From Buchnera aphidicola (Myzocallis carpini) (GTDB taxonomy: Bacteria > Pseudomonadota > Gammaproteobacteria > Enterobacterales > Enterobacteriaceae): DNA of 64,000 nucleotides. The notes beneath the pieces were generated by a model, which saw only the letters and a list, made by a program, of their open reading frames with translations, was not told the origin of the DNA and did not search any database. Numbering within the stretch: position 1 is the stretch's first letter; the number at the start of each line of letters is the position of its first letter. The position numbers and the translations under genes were made by a program. The stretch is taken from contig NZ_OZ060376.1 in assembly GCF_964059025.1 (NCBI RefSeq), positions 378,467 through 442,466 of the forward strand, in the 5' to 3' direction. This document shows, piece by piece, positions 1 to 10,122 of the stretch.

Positions 1-579
1 ATACAATGGACACTCATAAAAAATGAAAATACCACTGGAATTACAGCTATACAAATGAATCAAGATATTGATTCTGGAAATATATTATATAAAATGCTAT
101 ATAAAATTCATCCTAAAGATAATAATAATGTTTTGACAGAAAAATTATCTGCTCTTGGTATAAAAACACTATTACAAACTTTAATTAAAATTCAAAAAAA
201 AAACCACTACTATATTAAACAAAAAAAATATCAAGTAACATACGCAAAAAAAATTACTAAAAGTATGGGAAGAATAAATTTTTTTATGAGTGCCCAAAAA
301 ATTATAACAATGATTAAAGCATTAAATCCTTGGCCAGGTACATACATAAAAATTAATAATCAAATAATTAAAATACATAAAGCAAAAATAATAAAATCAG
401 ATAACAAATGGAATATTGGAAAAATTATCATCATGAATTCTTCTGGAATTTTTATTCAAACCCAAAAAAATATTTTAAAAATTCTAAAAATACAAGTTCC
501 AGGGAAAAAAATTAATACAATATCTGAATTTATTAATTCAAAACAAAAATTTTTTACTTTAGGTCAAGTACTAATATAA
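1..579 (+). CDS. fmt: Methionyl-tRNA formyltransferase, C-terminal part (5' end outside window)
   Basis: Formylates the amino group of Met-tRNAfMet, using 10-formyl-tetrahydrofolate, for translation initiation. The frame is open from base 1, so the gene enters from outside the window. 192 codons are visible of a family length near 315, so roughly the first 120 residues are missing. What remains is the end of the catalytic domain (TGITAIQMN, DIDSGNILYK) and the C-terminal tRNA-binding domain, with the conserved INPWPG-like segment ALNPWPGTY. In E. coli the def-fmt block lies close to rplQ, so the position is ancestral. It converges on rplQ across a shared hairpin. Confidence 0.95.
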   Translation: MQWTLIKNENTTGITAIQMNQDIDSGNILYKMLYKIHPKDNNNVLTEKLSALGIKTLLQTLIKIQKKNHYYIKQKKYQVTYAKKITKSMGRINFFMSAQKIITMIKALNPWPGTYIKINNQIIKIHKAKIIKSDNKWNIGKIIIMNSSGIFIQTQKNILKILKIQVPGKKINTISEFINSKQKFFTLGQVLI

Positions 580-585
580 AAATAA

Positions 586-605
586 AACGGCAATAAAATG
601 CCGTT
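586..605 (-). terminator. Rho-independent terminator of the alpha operon, probably bidirectional
   Basis: A perfect 7-bp stem, AACGGCA (586-592) with TGCCGTT (599-605), encloses a 6-nt loop. It sits between the convergent fmt and rplQ stops. Read on the minus strand the stem is followed by TTATTTTTA, a good U-tract, so it mainly serves rplQ. It is one of the few GC-containing stems between genes here. Confidence 0.75.
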
Positions 606-616
606 ATATGTGAAAA

Positions 617-1000
617 TTATTCTTTGTTATTGTTTTTTTTTTGCAAACGATCAATCAATTGGATGTATGCAATATTTGCTTTATCACCATTTCTATACCC
701 ACATTTAAAAATTTGGGTATAACCCCCATTTCGATTTAAAAAATGTGGACTGATGTCATTAAATAACTTGAATACAGATTTATTATCTCGAATACGAGAA
801 AATACTAATCTTCTATTTGCTACAGTATTAACTTTTGCAATTGTAATTAAAGGTTCAATAATCATACGTAATTCTTTCGCTTTTGGTACAGTTGTTTGAA
901 TAATTTCATACTGTAATAAAGAACACACCATATTACTAAACATAGATTGTAAATGACTACCATTACGATTTAAATAACGACCTCTATTTTTATGTCTCAT
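617..1000 (-). CDS. rplQ: 50S ribosomal protein L17
   Basis: Large-subunit protein placed near the peptide exit region of 23S rRNA. 127 residues, the same as in E. coli. It starts with the conserved [20 protein letters not shown] block and keeps the N-terminal basic region and the central helix (PLITIAKV). It is the last gene of the alpha operon, 26 nt after rpoA, and ends in a U-tailed hairpin. The short lysine/asparagine-rich C terminus is drift typical of AT-biased genomes. No doubt about identity. Confidence 0.98.
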   Translation of the reverse strand: MRHKNRGRYLNRNGSHLQSMFSNMVCSLLQYEIIQTTVPKAKELRMIIEPLITIAKVNTVANRRLVFSRIRDNKSVFKLFNDISPHFLNRNGGYTQIFKCGYRNGDKANIAYIQLIDRLQKKNNNKE

Positions 1001-1026
1001 ATATACTCTACTCTTAACATATTTTT

Positions 1027-2019
1027 CTATTGATCAGATATATTTTCAGGAGGCCAATTTTTCAAACGCATTCCAAGAGATAAACCTTTTGAAGCTAATA
1101 TATCTTTAATTTCAGTTAAAGATTTTTTCCCAAGATTTGGAGTTTTTAATAATTCCACTTCAGTACATTGTACTAAATCACCAATATAATGTATTGTTTC
1201 TGCTTTTAAGCAATTTGCAGATCTTACTGTTAATTCTAAATCATCTACCGAACGTAATAAAATAGGATCAATTTCTGGTTTTTTTTCTTCTTCTTTTACT
1301 GGTTCAACAATATTATTAAAATCAACAAATGGACTTAGTTGTTCTGAAAGAATGGTTGCTGCTGTCCGAATAGCATTTTCCGGGTCAATAGTACCATTTG
1401 TTTCCATTTCAATAATTAATTTATCTAAGTTTGTTTTTTGTTTTACTCGAGCAGATTCTACTACATATGCAATACGTTCTATCGGGCTATAACAAGCATC
1501 TAATGATATACAACCAACTTCTTTATCAACATTGTCCAAAGCTATTCTAGATGATGCTGAAACATATCCAACACCTTTTTCAACTTTCATAGTCATTTCA
1601 AGAGAAGATGAAACATCCGTTAAATGACATATGATTTTATTTTTATTAAGAATTTCAACACTATTATCATGTACAATATCTAATCCTCGAACGATCCCAA
1701 TCCCGGTTTTTTTAATATGTAAAAAAACTTGATTTTTATCTTGTAATTTAATTGCCAGCTCTTTTAAATTTAACAATATTGTTAAGATATCTTCTTGTAC
1801 ACCTTCTTTAGCGCAATATTCATGTAAAATACCTTTAATTTTAACTTCAGTAATAGCACATCCAGGAATAGAAGAAAGCAAAACTCTACGTAATGCATTT
1901 CCAATGGTATGACCAAACCCTCGTTCTAAAGGTTCCATGGTGACTTTCATATGAGTATTGCTAATTTTTTCAATATTTACTATACTCGGTTTTAAAAAAC
2001 CTGTTATAAAATTGTGCAT
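1027..2019 (-). CDS. rpoA: DNA-directed RNA polymerase subunit alpha
   Basis: Scaffold subunit for polymerase assembly. 330 residues against 329 in E. coli. The N-terminal domain (about 1-235) has the assembly motif [20 protein letters not shown] linker rich in Glu/Pro ([15 protein letters not shown]) leads to the C-terminal domain, which contacts UP elements and activators. The 265-type determinant is kept (RSANCLKAE) along with the helix-hairpin-helix segment [11 protein letters not shown] complete CTD suggests UP-element or activator contacts are still possible, although few regulators survive in such genomes. Lies between rpsD and rplQ as in E. coli. Confidence 0.98.
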   Translation of the reverse strand: MHNFITGFLKPSIVNIEKISNTHMKVTMEPLERGFGHTIGNALRRVLLSSIPGCAITEVKIKGILHEYCAKEGVQEDILTILLNLKELAIKLQDKNQVFLHIKKTGIGIVRGLDIVHDNSVEILNKNKIICHLTDVSSSLEMTMKVEKGVGYVSASSRIALDNVDKEVGCISLDACYSPIERIAYVVESARVKQKTNLDKLIIEMETNGTIDPENAIRTAATILSEQLSPFVDFNNIVEPVKEEEKKPEIDPILLRSVDDLELTVRSANCLKAETIHYIGDLVQCTEVELLKTPNLGKKSLTEIKDILASKGLSLGMRLKNWPPENISDQ

Positions 2020-2051
2020 GGAACTCTCCCTAATTATTTTATATTTATAAT

Positions 2052-2672
2052 TTATCTTGAATAAAGTTCAATAATTAGGTGTTCATTAATATCCGAAGCG
2101 AAATCAGAACGATCAGGAACTCTAATCAATGTACCTGAAAAATTATTTTTATTGATTTCTATCCAATCTGGTTTTTCTCTTTGTTCTGACAATTCCAATG
2201 AAAATTTAATTCTTATTTGTTTTTGTGATTTTTCTCGTATTGAAATACAATCATTAAGAGAAACTTGATAAGAAGAAATATTAACAATTTTATTATTTAC
2301 CATAATTATTTTATGATTAATTAATTGTTTCGCTTCTGCACGAGTTGCACCAAAACCCATTCGATATACTATATTGTCTAGTCTCATTTCTAATAATGTT
2401 AACAAATTTTCTCCAGTATTTCCTTTTAATTTAGCAGAACGTTTATAATAATTATGAAATTGTCTTTCTAAGATACCATATAAACGACGAACTTTTTGTT
2501 TTTCTCTTAACTGTATACCATATTCAGACAATCTAGATCTTCTTTTTCCTTGTTGTCCAGGTAATTGTTTAATTTTACATTTGTCTTCAATAGAACGTAA
2601 ACCTGATTTTAAAAATAAATCAATACCTTCTCTACGACTTAATTTTAATTTTGGTTTTAAATATTTTGCCAT
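2052..2672 (-). CDS. rpsD: 30S ribosomal protein S4
   Basis: Primary 16S rRNA-binding protein that nucleates 30S body assembly. 206 residues, the E. coli length. Contains the N-terminal region [15 protein letters not shown], the basic [17 protein letters not shown] segment and the S4 RNA-binding fold ([25 protein letters not shown]). In E. coli S4 represses the alpha operon by binding a leader pseudoknot before rpsM. The space before rpsM here is only 75 nt, so I cannot tell whether that control remains. Confidence 0.98.
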   Translation of the reverse strand: MAKYLKPKLKLSRREGIDLFLKSGLRSIEDKCKIKQLPGQQGKRRSRLSEYGIQLREKQKVRRLYGILERQFHNYYKRSAKLKGNTGENLLTLLEMRLDNIVYRMGFGATRAEAKQLINHKIIMVNNKIVNISSYQVSLNDCISIREKSQKQIRIKFSLELSEQREKPDWIEINKNNFSGTLIRVPDRSDFASDINEHLIIELYSR

Positions 2673-2696
2673 TGCATTCTCTCATCATCTCTATAA

Positions 2697-3089
2697 TTAA
2701 ATTCTACGTTTTTTAGGTGGACGACATCCATTATGTGGAATAGGAGTCATATCAGTAATATTTGTAATTTTAAATCCAGCAGTATTTAAAGCACGTATTG
2801 TAGATTCTCTTCCAGGTCCTGGTCCTTTTATCATTACTTCTAAATTTTTTATTCCATAATCTTTAATTAAATCTACACATCGTTCTACAGCAACCTGAGC
2901 AGCAAAAGGAGTTGATTTTCGTGAACCTCGAAATCCTGAACCTCCAGCAGTTGCCCATCCTAAAGCATTACCTTGACGATCTGTAATTGTAACAATGGTA
3001 TTATTAAAAGATGCATGAATATATGCAATTCCATCAGAAATCTGCTTTTTTATACGTTTTTTATTATTTCTTATTATTTGTTTTCCCAT
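2697..3089 (-). CDS. rpsK: 30S ribosomal protein S11
   Basis: Platform protein of the small subunit, next to the mRNA exit channel and the E-site codon. 130 residues against 129. Conserved blocks include [46 protein letters not shown] and the C-terminal [11 protein letters not shown] tail. Placed 20 nt after rpsM and 24 nt before rpsD, in standard alpha-operon order. Confidence 0.98.
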   Translation of the reverse strand: MGKQIIRNNKKRIKKQISDGIAYIHASFNNTIVTITDRQGNALGWATAGGSGFRGSRKSTPFAAQVAVERCVDLIKDYGIKNLEVMIKGPGPGRESTIRALNTAGFKITNITDMTPIPHNGCRPPKKRRI

Positions 3090-3109
3090 ACAACCTATGT
3101 TCCCTCATA

Positions 3110-3466
3110 TTATTTTTTTATTGCTTTGCGAGGACCTTTTCTGGTTCTAGCATTCGTTTTTGTTCTTTGTCCTCGTACTGGTAATCCTCTACGATGACGA
3201 AAACCACGATAACAACCAATATCTATTAATCTTTTTATATTTAATGATCTTTCTCTACGTAAATCACCTTCTGTAATAAATTTAGAAATCATACTTCGTA
3301 ATAAATCTAATTGTTGAGTATTTAATGCACTCATTTGTGTATGTTCTGCAATTTTACAACGAATACACATCGATCGAGATAAAGATTTACCTATACCATA
3401 TATTAAACGTAATGCAACGACAATATTTTTATCATTAGGAATATTAATTCCTGCAATACGAGCCAT
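3110..3466 (-). CDS. rpsM: 30S ribosomal protein S13
   Basis: Head protein of the 30S subunit that forms intersubunit bridges and contacts the P-site tRNA. 118 residues from the second of two adjacent ATG codons. I chose this one because it gives the family start [10 protein letters not shown] and an AGAGG ribosome-binding site about 7 nt upstream; the first ATG at 3469 would lie only about 4 nt away. The tail [18 protein letters not shown] followed by [12 protein letters not shown] is intact. First gene of the alpha operon. The 75 nt to rpmJ probably hold its promoter. Confidence 0.97.
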   Translation of the reverse strand: MARIAGINIPNDKNIVVALRLIYGIGKSLSRSMCIRCKIAEHTQMSALNTQQLDLLRSMISKFITEGDLRRERSLNIKRLIDIGCYRGFRHRRGLPVRGQRTKTNARTRKGPRKAIKK

Positions 3467-3541
3467 CATTTTCCTCTATAAGTATATTTATAAATAATAT
3501 TCTATACAATAAAAAATTATAATATAATATTAATGCAATGG

Positions 3542-3658
3542 TTACCCTTGTCGTTGTTTATGTTTAGGATATGCAGTACATATTACACGAATAACATTTC
3601 TTCTTTTAATAATTTTACAATTGCGACATAATTTTTTTACTGAAGTTCTTACTTTCAT
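3542..3658 (-). CDS. rpmJ: 50S ribosomal protein L36
   Basis: A 38-residue protein read directly from the minus strand: it begins [20 protein letters not shown] and ends [10 protein letters not shown]. It keeps the zinc-ribbon ligands CRNC near residues 11-14, a later Cys (27) and a His (33), so it is the zinc-binding C+ form. Length equals the E. coli protein. It is the last gene of the spc operon, between secY and rpsM, as in enterobacteria. Confidence 0.96.
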   Translation of the reverse strand: MKVRTSVKKLCRNCKIIKRRNVIRVICTAYPKHKQRQG

Positions 3659-3712
3659 ATATTATTTATTCTGTATAAATAGTTTAAAAATCATATATCA
3701 TATTAAATATTA

Positions 3713-5047
3713 TCAAAATGTATTATTAACATTTAAATATGACTTATTTAAGATAGAGTTGTATTTATTTGATAAAATTAATGTTTGTATTTGATTAATA
3801 ATATCAATAATTACTACTACTACTATTAATAAAGATGTTCCTCCAAAATAAAACGAAACATGCATCAAAGTTCTCAAAAAATCTGGTAATAAACAAATAA
3901 AGATAATATATATTCCATTAATAAATACAATTTTATTCATAATATGAATAATATATTGTGTTGTTTGTACACCAGGTCTAATACCTGCAATAAAAACACC
4001 AGACTTTTTTAAATTATTTGCAATCTCTCTGGGATTAAAAGATATATAAGAATAACAAAAACAAAAAGCAAAAATTAATATAGAAGATATTATTATATAT
4101 AAAAAATTTCCTGGTTGCAAATAATATAACAAGTATTCTAAATATTTAATATGAATATGTACATTAATTAGTGAAACCATAGTTGAAAAAAATATTATTA
4201 TACCAGATGCAAAGATTGCTGGTATAACACCAGACATATTAATTTTTAAGGGTAGATGCGTTCTTTTTGTAATATATACTTTATGTATATTTTGTGGATT
4301 AGGGTAATGTAAAATAATTTTTCGATAACTTCGTTCTATAAAAACAACAAAACAAGTTACAAAAAAAACAATTATACAAATAAAAAAAATACTTATTAAA
4401 GATAATACTCCTTCTTGAAATTGTTGTAAAGTATGAAAAATAATAAAAGGTATCCTGGAAATAATATTAATACAAAGAATAATTGAAATACCATTTCCAA
4501 TACCATATATTGTAATTAATTCACCTAACCACATTAATAACATAGTTCCAGTACATAAACTAAGTACCGTAGTAAGATAAAAAGAAAAATTAGGGTGTAT
4601 TACTAATCCTCTCATACTAATAATATGAGGTAAAGTAATTGCAACACTAACTGCTTGTATAAAAGATATTAATAATGTAACATACCGAACATATTGATCA
4701 ATTTTTTTTTTTCCTATTTCACCTTCTTTTTTAATCTCTATAAATTTTTTTACTACTAATGTTAATAATTGTATAAGAATAGAAGCAGAAATATAAGGCA
4801 TCACACTTAAGGAAAAAATTGAAGCACGACTTAATGCACCACCAGAAAAAAGATTTAACATATCAATAATAGTATTTTGTTGTGTTTGAAAAAACTGTAA
4901 TAATACAAAATTATTGATTCCAGGTACTTGGATAAAAGAACCAATACGAAAAATTATAATTGCAAAAAAAACAAATATAATTCTTTTTTTTAATTCTATT
5001 AAAGTACTATTAATCTTTTTAAATTTTGAACGTATTTTTTTAACCAT
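3713..5047 (-). CDS. secY: Protein translocase subunit SecY
   Basis: Pore-forming subunit of the SecYEG channel in the inner membrane. 444 residues, one longer than E. coli. About ten hydrophobic segments can be seen, starting with KKRIIFVFFAIIIFRIGSF and the plug region PGINNF...NLFSGGALSRASIFSLSVMPYISASI. Conserved cytoplasmic loops contacted by SecA and the ribosome are present (INMSGVIPAIFAS; NPREIANNLKKSGVFIAGIRPG). It follows rplO by 10 nt, co-transcribed in the spc operon. SecE and SecG lie outside the window. Confidence 0.97.
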   Translation of the reverse strand: MVKKIRSKFKKINSTLIELKKRIIFVFFAIIIFRIGSFIQVPGINNFVLLQFFQTQQNTIIDMLNLFSGGALSRASIFSLSVMPYISASILIQLLTLVVKKFIEIKKEGEIGKKKIDQYVRYVTLLISFIQAVSVAITLPHIISMRGLVIHPNFSFYLTTVLSLCTGTMLLMWLGELITIYGIGNGISIILCINIISRIPFIIFHTLQQFQEGVLSLISIFFICIIVFFVTCFVVFIERSYRKIILHYPNPQNIHKVYITKRTHLPLKINMSGVIPAIFASGIIIFFSTMVSLINVHIHIKYLEYLLYYLQPGNFLYIIISSILIFAFCFCYSYISFNPREIANNLKKSGVFIAGIRPGVQTTQYIIHIMNKIVFINGIYIIFICLLPDFLRTLMHVSFYFGGTSLLIVVVVIIDIINQIQTLILSNKYNSILNKSYLNVNNTF

Positions 5048-5057
5048 GATATGCTAT

Positions 5058-5492
5058 TTATTCCTCAATTTTTCCACCAAATTCTTCTATAATTTTTCGG
5101 ACACTATGCGTAACTTTTAATCCCCGAATAATTTTTACTGTATTGAAAATTCCAGAATTAATTATTTTAACATATCGAGTACTATGTTTAATAATATTAT
5201 TTTTTTTGAGTGTTTTTAAATTAATCACTTTTTGTGGTAAATGATTTATTTCAGATAAACGAACTTCTAAAGTTATATATTTTCTACGAGAAAAAAAACC
5301 AAATTTTGGAATACGACGATATAAAGGCATTTGTCCACCTTCAAAACCTCTCCTAATACTTACTCCTTTTCTTGATTTTTGCCCTTTATGTCCTCTTCCA
5401 CATGTTTTTCCAAAACCACTTCCTATTCCCCTTCCAACACGTTTTTTATTTTTTTTTGCACCTGAACTATATTTTAAATTATTTAAAAACAA
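5058..5492 (-). CDS. rplO: 50S ribosomal protein L15
   Basis: Late-assembly large-subunit protein. 144 residues, as in E. coli. The glycine/arginine-rich N terminus that threads into 23S rRNA is present (KRVGRGIGSGFGKTCGRGHKGQ, with the KSRKG segment after it), as is the block FEGGQMPLYRRIPKFGF. The C-terminal half (GLKVTHSVRKIIEEFGGKIE) matches the globular domain. Four nucleotides separate it from rpmD, and secY follows. Confidence 0.97.
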   Translation of the reverse strand: MFLNNLKYSSGAKKNKKRVGRGIGSGFGKTCGRGHKGQKSRKGVSIRRGFEGGQMPLYRRIPKFGFFSRRKYITLEVRLSEINHLPQKVINLKTLKKNNIIKHSTRYVKIINSGIFNTVKIIRGLKVTHSVRKIIEEFGGKIEE

Positions 5493-5496
5493 TTTC

Positions 5497-5679
5497 TTAT
5501 TCTCCTTGTACTTTAACCATATAATTTACTTTATTAATCATTCCCCGAATATCTCTAGTATCTATTCTTTTTACTGTATGCCCGATATGACGTAATCCCA
5601 GTCCTATGATTGTTGCTTTATGTTTTGGTAAACAACCGATAGTACTTTTAGTTTGCGTAATAAAAATTTTTTTAATCAT
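5497..5679 (-). CDS. rpmD: 50S ribosomal protein L30
   Basis: Small L30 protein of 60 residues (E. coli 59). The signature [24 protein letters not shown] lies near residues 16-35 and matches the L30 fold; the end is [10 protein letters not shown]. Sits between rpsE (9 nt) and rplO (4 nt), so it is probably translated in a coupled way. Some bacteria lack this gene, so its retention is mildly informative. Confidence 0.96.
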   Translation of the reverse strand: MIKKIFITQTKSTIGCLPKHKATIIGLGLRHIGHTVKRIDTRDIRGMINKVNYMVKVQGE

Positions 5680-5688
5680 ATAATATTA

Positions 5689-6189
5689 TTATCCCAATAT
5701 CTCAGATATTAATTTATTTCTTTTTTCAGCAATTATTTTAGGGGATTTCATATTTTTTAATCCATTAATTGTTGCCCTCACTACATTAATGGGATTTGTA
5801 GAACCATAAGTTTTTGCTAACACATTACTTATTCCAACAACTTCTAAAACAGCTCGCATAGCACCTCCTGCAATAATCCCAGTACCTTTAGAAGCAGGTT
5901 TCATAAATATTTTAGATTTAGTATGTACACCTTTTACAGAATGTTGTAATGTTCCATTAGTAATAGGTACAAAAACCATACTACGACGAGCTTTTTCCAT
6001 AGATTTTTGTATAGCTGCAGGAACTTCACGTGCTTTTCCATATCCAAATCCAACTTTTCCATTATTATCTCCAACTACTGTCAGAGCGGTAAAAGAAAAA
6101 ATGCGACCTCCTTTAACAGTTTTAGAAACCCTATTCACTGTAATTAATTTTTCTTTTAATTCTATGTGATGCACTTTTTTATAATACAT
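5689..6189 (-). CDS. rpsE: 30S ribosomal protein S5
   Basis: Accuracy-related 30S protein at the mRNA entry site. 166 residues against 167. The double-stranded-RNA-binding-like N domain contains [20 protein letters not shown] and [20 protein letters not shown]. The C domain contains [19 protein letters not shown] and [16 protein letters not shown]. The N-terminal ten residues diverge from E. coli but align in length, so the start is accepted. Within the spc operon. Confidence 0.98.
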   Translation of the reverse strand: MYYKKVHHIELKEKLITVNRVSKTVKGGRIFSFTALTVVGDNNGKVGFGYGKAREVPAAIQKSMEKARRSMVFVPITNGTLQHSVKGVHTKSKIFMKPASKGTGIIAGGAMRAVLEVVGISNVLAKTYGSTNPINVVRATINGLKNMKSPKIIAEKRNKLISEILG

Positions 6190-6202
6190 AAATTATATAT
6201 CC

Positions 6203-6568
6203 TTAAAATTTTAATCCTGATTTTCTTGCAGTCTCTGCTAAAATACGAACTCTACCATGATACTTAAATCCTGATCGATCAAAAGAAACCGAATTAATTC
6301 CCTGTTTTATAGCTCTTTTTGCAATCATCTCTCCAATAATACTGGACGAAGTTTTATTGCCAGTATATGAAGTAAGAGATTTTTGAATCTTTTTTTCTAT
6401 TGTAGATGCAGCAGTTAAGACACGAGAATCAAAATTAATAATTTGAGCATACATGTGACGTGATGTTCTATGTATAACTAATCGAATTGACTTTGATGAT
6501 TTTAACTGACAACGTGTTTTTAAAGCTCTACGCATACGAGAATTTTTTTTATTAAATAAAATTTTCAT
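6203..6568 (-). CDS. rplR: 50S ribosomal protein L18
   Basis: Binds 5S rRNA together with L5 and L25. 121 residues from the chosen ATG. The frame stays open upstream inside rplF (to 6607), but the family begins close to the basic [14 protein letters not shown] segment, so I use the ATG that starts one base after the rplF stop. This implies translational coupling with rplF. Conserved blocks: [51 protein letters not shown]. Confidence 0.94.
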   Translation of the reverse strand: MKILFNKKNSRMRRALKTRCQLKSSKSIRLVIHRTSRHMYAQIINFDSRVLTAASTIEKKIQKSLTSYTGNKTSSSIIGEMIAKRAIKQGINSVSFDRSGFKYHGRVRILAETARKSGLKF

Positions 6569-6569
6569 A

Positions 6570-7106
6570 TTATTTCTTTTTAGCCTCTTTAATTCGTATT
6601 TTTTCATTAAAATACCGAATTCCTTTACCTTTATAAGATTCAGGCTTTCTTTTTTTTCTTAAATTGGCTGCTACTTGCCCAAGTAATTGTTTATCAAAAC
6701 TATATAGTATCATTTCTGTTGAAGAAGTACTATTAATTTTGATTTCATCAGGTAAATGATACTTAATAACATGAGAATATCCTAGATACATACTAATTAT
6801 ATTATTTTTCTCAATGTTAACACGATAACCTACACCAATTAATGATAATTTTTTAGTAAAACCTGTAGTTACACCAAGAATCATAGAATGTACTAAAGAT
6901 CTTACAGTACCTGCTTGCATCCAACCATAATTTTTATTATTTCGTGATTGGAAGAACAATTTATTATCATCAAATTTTATTATAACAGAATTATGAAAAT
7001 GATGTGTAAGAGACTTTTCATTACATGTTATAGTAATATTATTTTCCTTAAGTATCACATCTACACTAGAAGGAATTACAATTAGTTTTTTTGCAATACG
7101 AGACAT
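6570..7106 (-). CDS. rplF: 50S ribosomal protein L6
   Basis: Binds 23S rRNA near the sarcin-ricin loop and factor-binding site. 178 residues (E. coli 177), two alpha/beta repeats. The signature in the second repeat is [20 protein letters not shown], and the N-terminal start [15 protein letters not shown] matches the family. Fourteen nt after rpsH, with a 1-nt gap to the next start. Confidence 0.97.
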   Translation of the reverse strand: MSRIAKKLIVIPSSVDVILKENNITITCNEKSLTHHFHNSVIIKFDDNKLFFQSRNNKNYGWMQAGTVRSLVHSMILGVTTGFTKKLSLIGVGYRVNIEKNNIISMYLGYSHVIKYHLPDEIKINSTSSTEMILYSFDKQLLGQVAANLRKKRKPESYKGKGIRYFNEKIRIKEAKKK

Positions 7107-7120
7107 TTAACCTCCAAAAA

Positions 7121-7516
7121 TTAAGATACAATACAAATAACTTCTCCTCCTACTCCAATTTTTTTCGCTGCAATATTACTTATTACACCTTTTGAAGTAG
7201 ATAGAATAGCTATTCCTAGTCCATCCATAACAATAGGTATATTACTTTTACTACAATAAATACGAACACTGGGTTTACTGACTCTATTTATTGTTTCTAT
7301 TACGGATTTTCCATTAAAATATTTTAAAAATATTTTCAATTCCGATTTATTACATTTCTTATCAATAACATAGTTAATAATATAACCTTCTTTTTTTAAT
7401 ACATTACTAATAGCTACTTTTAAATTCGAAGCAGGCATACAAACAAAAATTTTATTTGCTGATTGACTATTTCGAATTCTTGTAAACATATCCGATATTG
7501 GATCTTGCATACTCAT
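7121..7516 (-). CDS. rpsH: 30S ribosomal protein S8
   Basis: Central-domain 16S rRNA-binding protein. In E. coli it also represses the spc operon by binding the rplE mRNA region. 131 residues (130 in E. coli). Starts [18 protein letters not shown] and ends with the block [32 protein letters not shown]. The internal loop is lysine/asparagine enriched. Order rpsN-rpsH-rplF is conserved. Confidence 0.97.
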   Translation of the reverse strand: MSMQDPISDMFTRIRNSQSANKIFVCMPASNLKVAISNVLKKEGYIINYVIDKKCNKSELKIFLKYFNGKSVIETINRVSKPSVRIYCSKSNIPIVMDGLGIAILSTSKGVISNIAAKKIGVGGEVICIVS

Positions 7517-7558
7517 ATTATCTTCTCTTATTATAATTCATTAAAATAATTTGTAATC

Positions 7559-7864
7559 TTACCAACTTGCTTTTCTTAATCCAGGAATTTCTCCACGCAT
7601 CGCTGCTTCTCTTGTTTTAATCCTACTTAAACCAAATTTTCTTAAAAAACCATGCGGCCTACCAGTTTGAAAACATCGATTTCTTTGCCGTGATAAACTA
7701 GAATCACGGGGTAATTTTTGTAATTTTAAAACTGCTCCCCACCTTTTTTGTTTAGAAAGTAAAAGGTTAGAAATTATTTTTTTTAATTTCTGACGTTTTA
7801 CAAAGAATTTTTTTCCTAATTTGATTCGTTTGAATTCACGTGCTTTCATTGATTCTTTTGCCAT
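7559..7864 (-). CDS. rpsN: 30S ribosomal protein S14
   Basis: Late-binding protein of the 30S head. 101 residues, the long zinc-free form seen in E. coli: the CXXC pairs of the short form are absent. The signatures [18 protein letters not shown] and [20 protein letters not shown], ending [11 protein letters not shown], are nearly identical to enterobacterial S14. Between rplE and rpsH. Confidence 0.97.
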   Translation of the reverse strand: MAKESMKAREFKRIKLGKKFFVKRQKLKKIISNLLLSKQKRWGAVLKLQKLPRDSSLSRQRNRCFQTGRPHGFLRKFGLSRIKTREAAMRGEIPGLRKASW

Positions 7865-7885
7865 ATTTTATTACCTAAAATAAAA

Positions 7886-8425
7886 TTATTTTTGAAATGG
7901 GAAATGAAATGCAGATAATAAAAACAATCCTTCTGTATCAGAATTTGCTGTAGTAGTAATAGTAATATCTAGCCCCCGTAATTTATCAATCGTATCATAA
8001 TTAATTTCAGGAAATATAATTTGTTCACGTATTCCCATACTATAATTACCACGACCATCAAAAGATTTTTTTGATAAACCACGAAAATCACGAATTCTTG
8101 GTATTGTAATATTAATTAAACGATTTAAAAAATCCCATTTTCGAATACCTCGTAGTGTGACTTTACACCCAATAGGATATCCTTGACGTATTTTAAAACC
8201 AGAAATAGATCTTTTAGATTTTGTAATAAAAGGTTTTTGACCAGAAATAGCAGTAAGATCTAAAACAGCTCGATCTAATATTTTTTTATTATTATAAGCT
8301 TGTCCAACACCCATATTAAGTACTATTTTATCTATTTTTGGTACTTGCATAACACAACGATAATTGAGTTGTATCATTAATTTTTTTATTATATGAGATT
8401 TATAATAATCATACAATTTTATCAT
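7886..8425 (-). CDS. rplE: 50S ribosomal protein L5
   Basis: Binds 5S rRNA and forms bridge B1b with S13 in the central protuberance. 179 residues, as in E. coli. Blocks include [42 protein letters not shown] and the C-terminal [15 protein letters not shown] segment ([20 protein letters not shown]). The sequence for S8-mediated feedback would lie around its start; no clear stem-loop is visible by eye. Confidence 0.97.
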   Translation of the reverse strand: MIKLYDYYKSHIIKKLMIQLNYRCVMQVPKIDKIVLNMGVGQAYNNKKILDRAVLDLTAISGQKPFITKSKRSISGFKIRQGYPIGCKVTLRGIRKWDFLNRLINITIPRIRDFRGLSKKSFDGRGNYSMGIREQIIFPEINYDTIDKLRGLDITITTTANSDTEGLFLLSAFHFPFQK

Positions 8426-8437
8426 AAATACCCCAAC

Positions 8438-8755
8438 TTATTCAATTATTTTATGATTAGATTTTAAAAATCTTATTTTCTTTCCAGATTGTATTTTAAA
8501 ACCAATACGATCTGGTTTTTTAGTATCAGGATTGAAAATTGCAATATTCGAAAGATCAATAAAAGCTTCTTTTTTTACAATACCAGAATTAATATTTTGA
8601 GATGGTACACCTTTTTGATGTTTTTTAATGTAATTAATTCCTTTTACAAGTACTTTTTTTTTATCAGAAGAAAATTTTTTTATAATTCCCATTTTACCTT
8701 TATCTTTCCCGGTGATCACAATTATATGATCAGAAGAATGAAATTTCATTGCCAT
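8438..8755 (-). CDS. rplX: 50S ribosomal protein L24
   Basis: Assembly-initiator protein that binds the 5' domain of 23S rRNA. 105 residues against 104. The KOW motif is clear: SSDHIIVITGKDKGKMGIIKK near residues 7-27, then VKGINYIKKHQKG and NIAIFNPDTKKPDRIGFK. Separated from rplN by 20 nt. Confidence 0.96.
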   Translation of the reverse strand: MAMKFHSSDHIIVITGKDKGKMGIIKKFSSDKKKVLVKGINYIKKHQKGVPSQNINSGIVKKEAFIDLSNIAIFNPDTKKPDRIGFKIQSGKKIRFLKSNHKIIE

Positions 8756-8775
8756 AATATTTTCCTTATTAATTA

Positions 8776-9144
8776 TTAAAGCACTTCAGGAGCTAATGAA
8801 ATAATTTTCATAAATTTTTCTATTCTTAATTCACGTGTTACAGGTCCAAAAATACGCGTTCCAAGTGGTTGATTTAAATTATTTAAAATAACACATGCAT
8901 TAGTATCAAATCGTATTAATGAACCATCTGAACGACGTATTCCCTTTTTTGTTCTTACTACAACTGCATTAAATACTTCACCTTTTTTTACTTTACTTCT
9001 TGGAACAGATTCTTTAACAGTTATTTTAATAATATCACCAATTTTAGCATATCTTTTTTTAGATCCACCAAGTACTCTAATACACATAGCAGAACGTGCA
9101 CCAGAATTATCAGCTATAGATAATATTGTTTGTTCTTGTATCAT
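8776..9144 (-). CDS. rplN: 50S ribosomal protein L14
   Basis: Forms intersubunit bridges B5 and B8. 122 residues (E. coli 123). Nearly every family block is present: [66 protein letters not shown]. First gene of the spc operon. The 117-nt gap upstream, after the S10-operon terminator, is where the spc promoter is expected. Confidence 0.98.
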   Translation of the reverse strand: MIQEQTILSIADNSGARSAMCIRVLGGSKKRYAKIGDIIKITVKESVPRSKVKKGEVFNAVVVRTKKGIRRSDGSLIRFDTNACVILNNLNQPLGTRIFGPVTRELRIEKFMKIISLAPEVL

Positions 9145-9219
9145 GGTTTATATCCTTGTATATTAAATAATTACAAATCATAATACCAATTATATTTTAT
9201 AAAATAAAATACAATGTAT

Positions 9220-9246
9220 AAAAGAAGACATGCAAATCATGTCTTC
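9220..9246 (-). terminator. Rho-independent terminator at the end of the S10 operon
   Basis: A perfect 9-bp stem GAAGACATG (9224-9232) / CATGTCTTC (9238-9246), with a 5-nt loop, is followed on the minus strand by UUUU and an AU-rich stretch. It lies 15 nt past the rpsQ stop and before rplN. In E. coli the spc promoter is in this same interval, so the hairpin separates S10 from spc transcription. The promoter itself should be at 9145-9215, but I could not place its hexamers with confidence. Confidence 0.8.
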
Positions 9247-9261
9247 AACATTATAAAATTG

Positions 9262-9516
9262 CTAAAAAATACACTTTTCAACAATTTTTACTAAAGTCCA
9301 GGATTTAGTTTTAGAAATTGGTCGACATGCAGCAACTTCTACTATATCTCCATTAGAACATTCATTATTTTCATCATGAATATGTAATTTAGTTTTTTTT
9401 TTTATAAACTTTTTATAAATGGGATGTTTAATGATACGTTTAATTAAAACAACAGCAGATTTTTGCATTTTATTGCTTACTACACGTCCTTTGAAAGTAC
9501 GCACTTTATTCACCAT
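9262..9516 (-). CDS. rpsQ: 30S ribosomal protein S17
   Basis: Primary 16S rRNA-binding OB-fold protein. 84 residues, as in E. coli. Motifs: [21 protein letters not shown] and [21 protein letters not shown]. Last gene of the S10 operon; its stop is followed by a strong hairpin. Five nt after rpmC. Confidence 0.97.
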   Translation of the reverse strand: MVNKVRTFKGRVVSNKMQKSAVVLIKRIIKHPIYKKFIKKKTKLHIHDENNECSNGDIVEVAACRPISKTKSWTLVKIVEKCIF

Positions 9517-9521
9517 TACTT

Positions 9522-9707
9522 CTATCCTTTTTGAGTCATTAAAGTTTTAATTCGTGCAATATTTTTTCGTACTTTTCGAAATAAATGAAATTGTTTAAAT
9601 TTTCCTGTAGAGCGTTGCATTTTTAAATTAAATTGCTCACGTAATAAACTTAATAATTCCATTTTAAGATCTTTAAATGATTTTTTACGTAATTGTAATA
9701 AACTCAT
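9522..9707 (-). CDS. rpmC: 50S ribosomal protein L29
   Basis: Two-helix protein at the tunnel exit, part of the docking site for trigger factor and SRP. 61 residues (E. coli 63). Conserved [26 protein letters not shown], then the basic [18 protein letters not shown]. Its start overlaps the rplP stop by four bases (ATGA), so translation is coupled. Confidence 0.96.
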   Translation of the reverse strand: MSLLQLRKKSFKDLKMELLSLLREQFNLKMQRSTGKFKQFHLFRKVRKNIARIKTLMTQKG

Positions 9708-10117
9708 TTTATCACCATTTTACTAATAAAAATAGTTTTTACAGATAATTTTGATGTTGCTAACTTGAATGCTTGTCGAGATTCCAATTCAGACAAACCA
9801 CTCACTTCATATAATACCTGTCCTGGTTTTACTAAAGCTACCCAATATTCAACATTTCCTTTACCTTTTCCCATTCGTACTTCTAATGGTTTTTGAGTAA
9901 TCGGTTTATCTGGAAAAATTCTTATCCAAATTTTCCCTTGTTTTTTAATAAATTTTGTAATCACTTTTCTTGCAGATTCAATTTGACGAGCTGTTATTCT
10001 ACCTCTTGTAATAGCTTTTATTCCAAATGTGCCGAATTGAATATTGGAATTTAAAATCACGCCCCTATTTTTTCCTTTATGCATTTTACGAAACTTTGTA
10101 CGTTTAGGTTGCAGCAT
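9704..10117 (-). CDS. rplP: 50S ribosomal protein L16
   Basis: Late-assembly protein near the A-site tRNA elbow. 137 residues (136 in E. coli). Signatures: [59 protein letters not shown] and [23 protein letters not shown]. The Arg that is hydroxylated in E. coli (Arg81, in the RMGKGKG loop) is kept. Overlaps rpmC by 4 nt, with 5 nt to rpsC. Confidence 0.97.
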   Translation of the reverse strand: MLQPKRTKFRKMHKGKNRGVILNSNIQFGTFGIKAITRGRITARQIESARKVITKFIKKQGKIWIRIFPDKPITQKPLEVRMGKGKGNVEYWVALVKPGQVLYEVSGLSELESRQAFKLATSKLSVKTIFISKMVIK

Positions 10118-10122
10118 CTATC

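Noticed and set aside
2973-3197. Open frame on the plus strand opposite rpsK/rpsM
   Set aside because: Entirely antisense to two conserved ribosomal genes; composition reflects the complement of basic codons and no family is recognisable.
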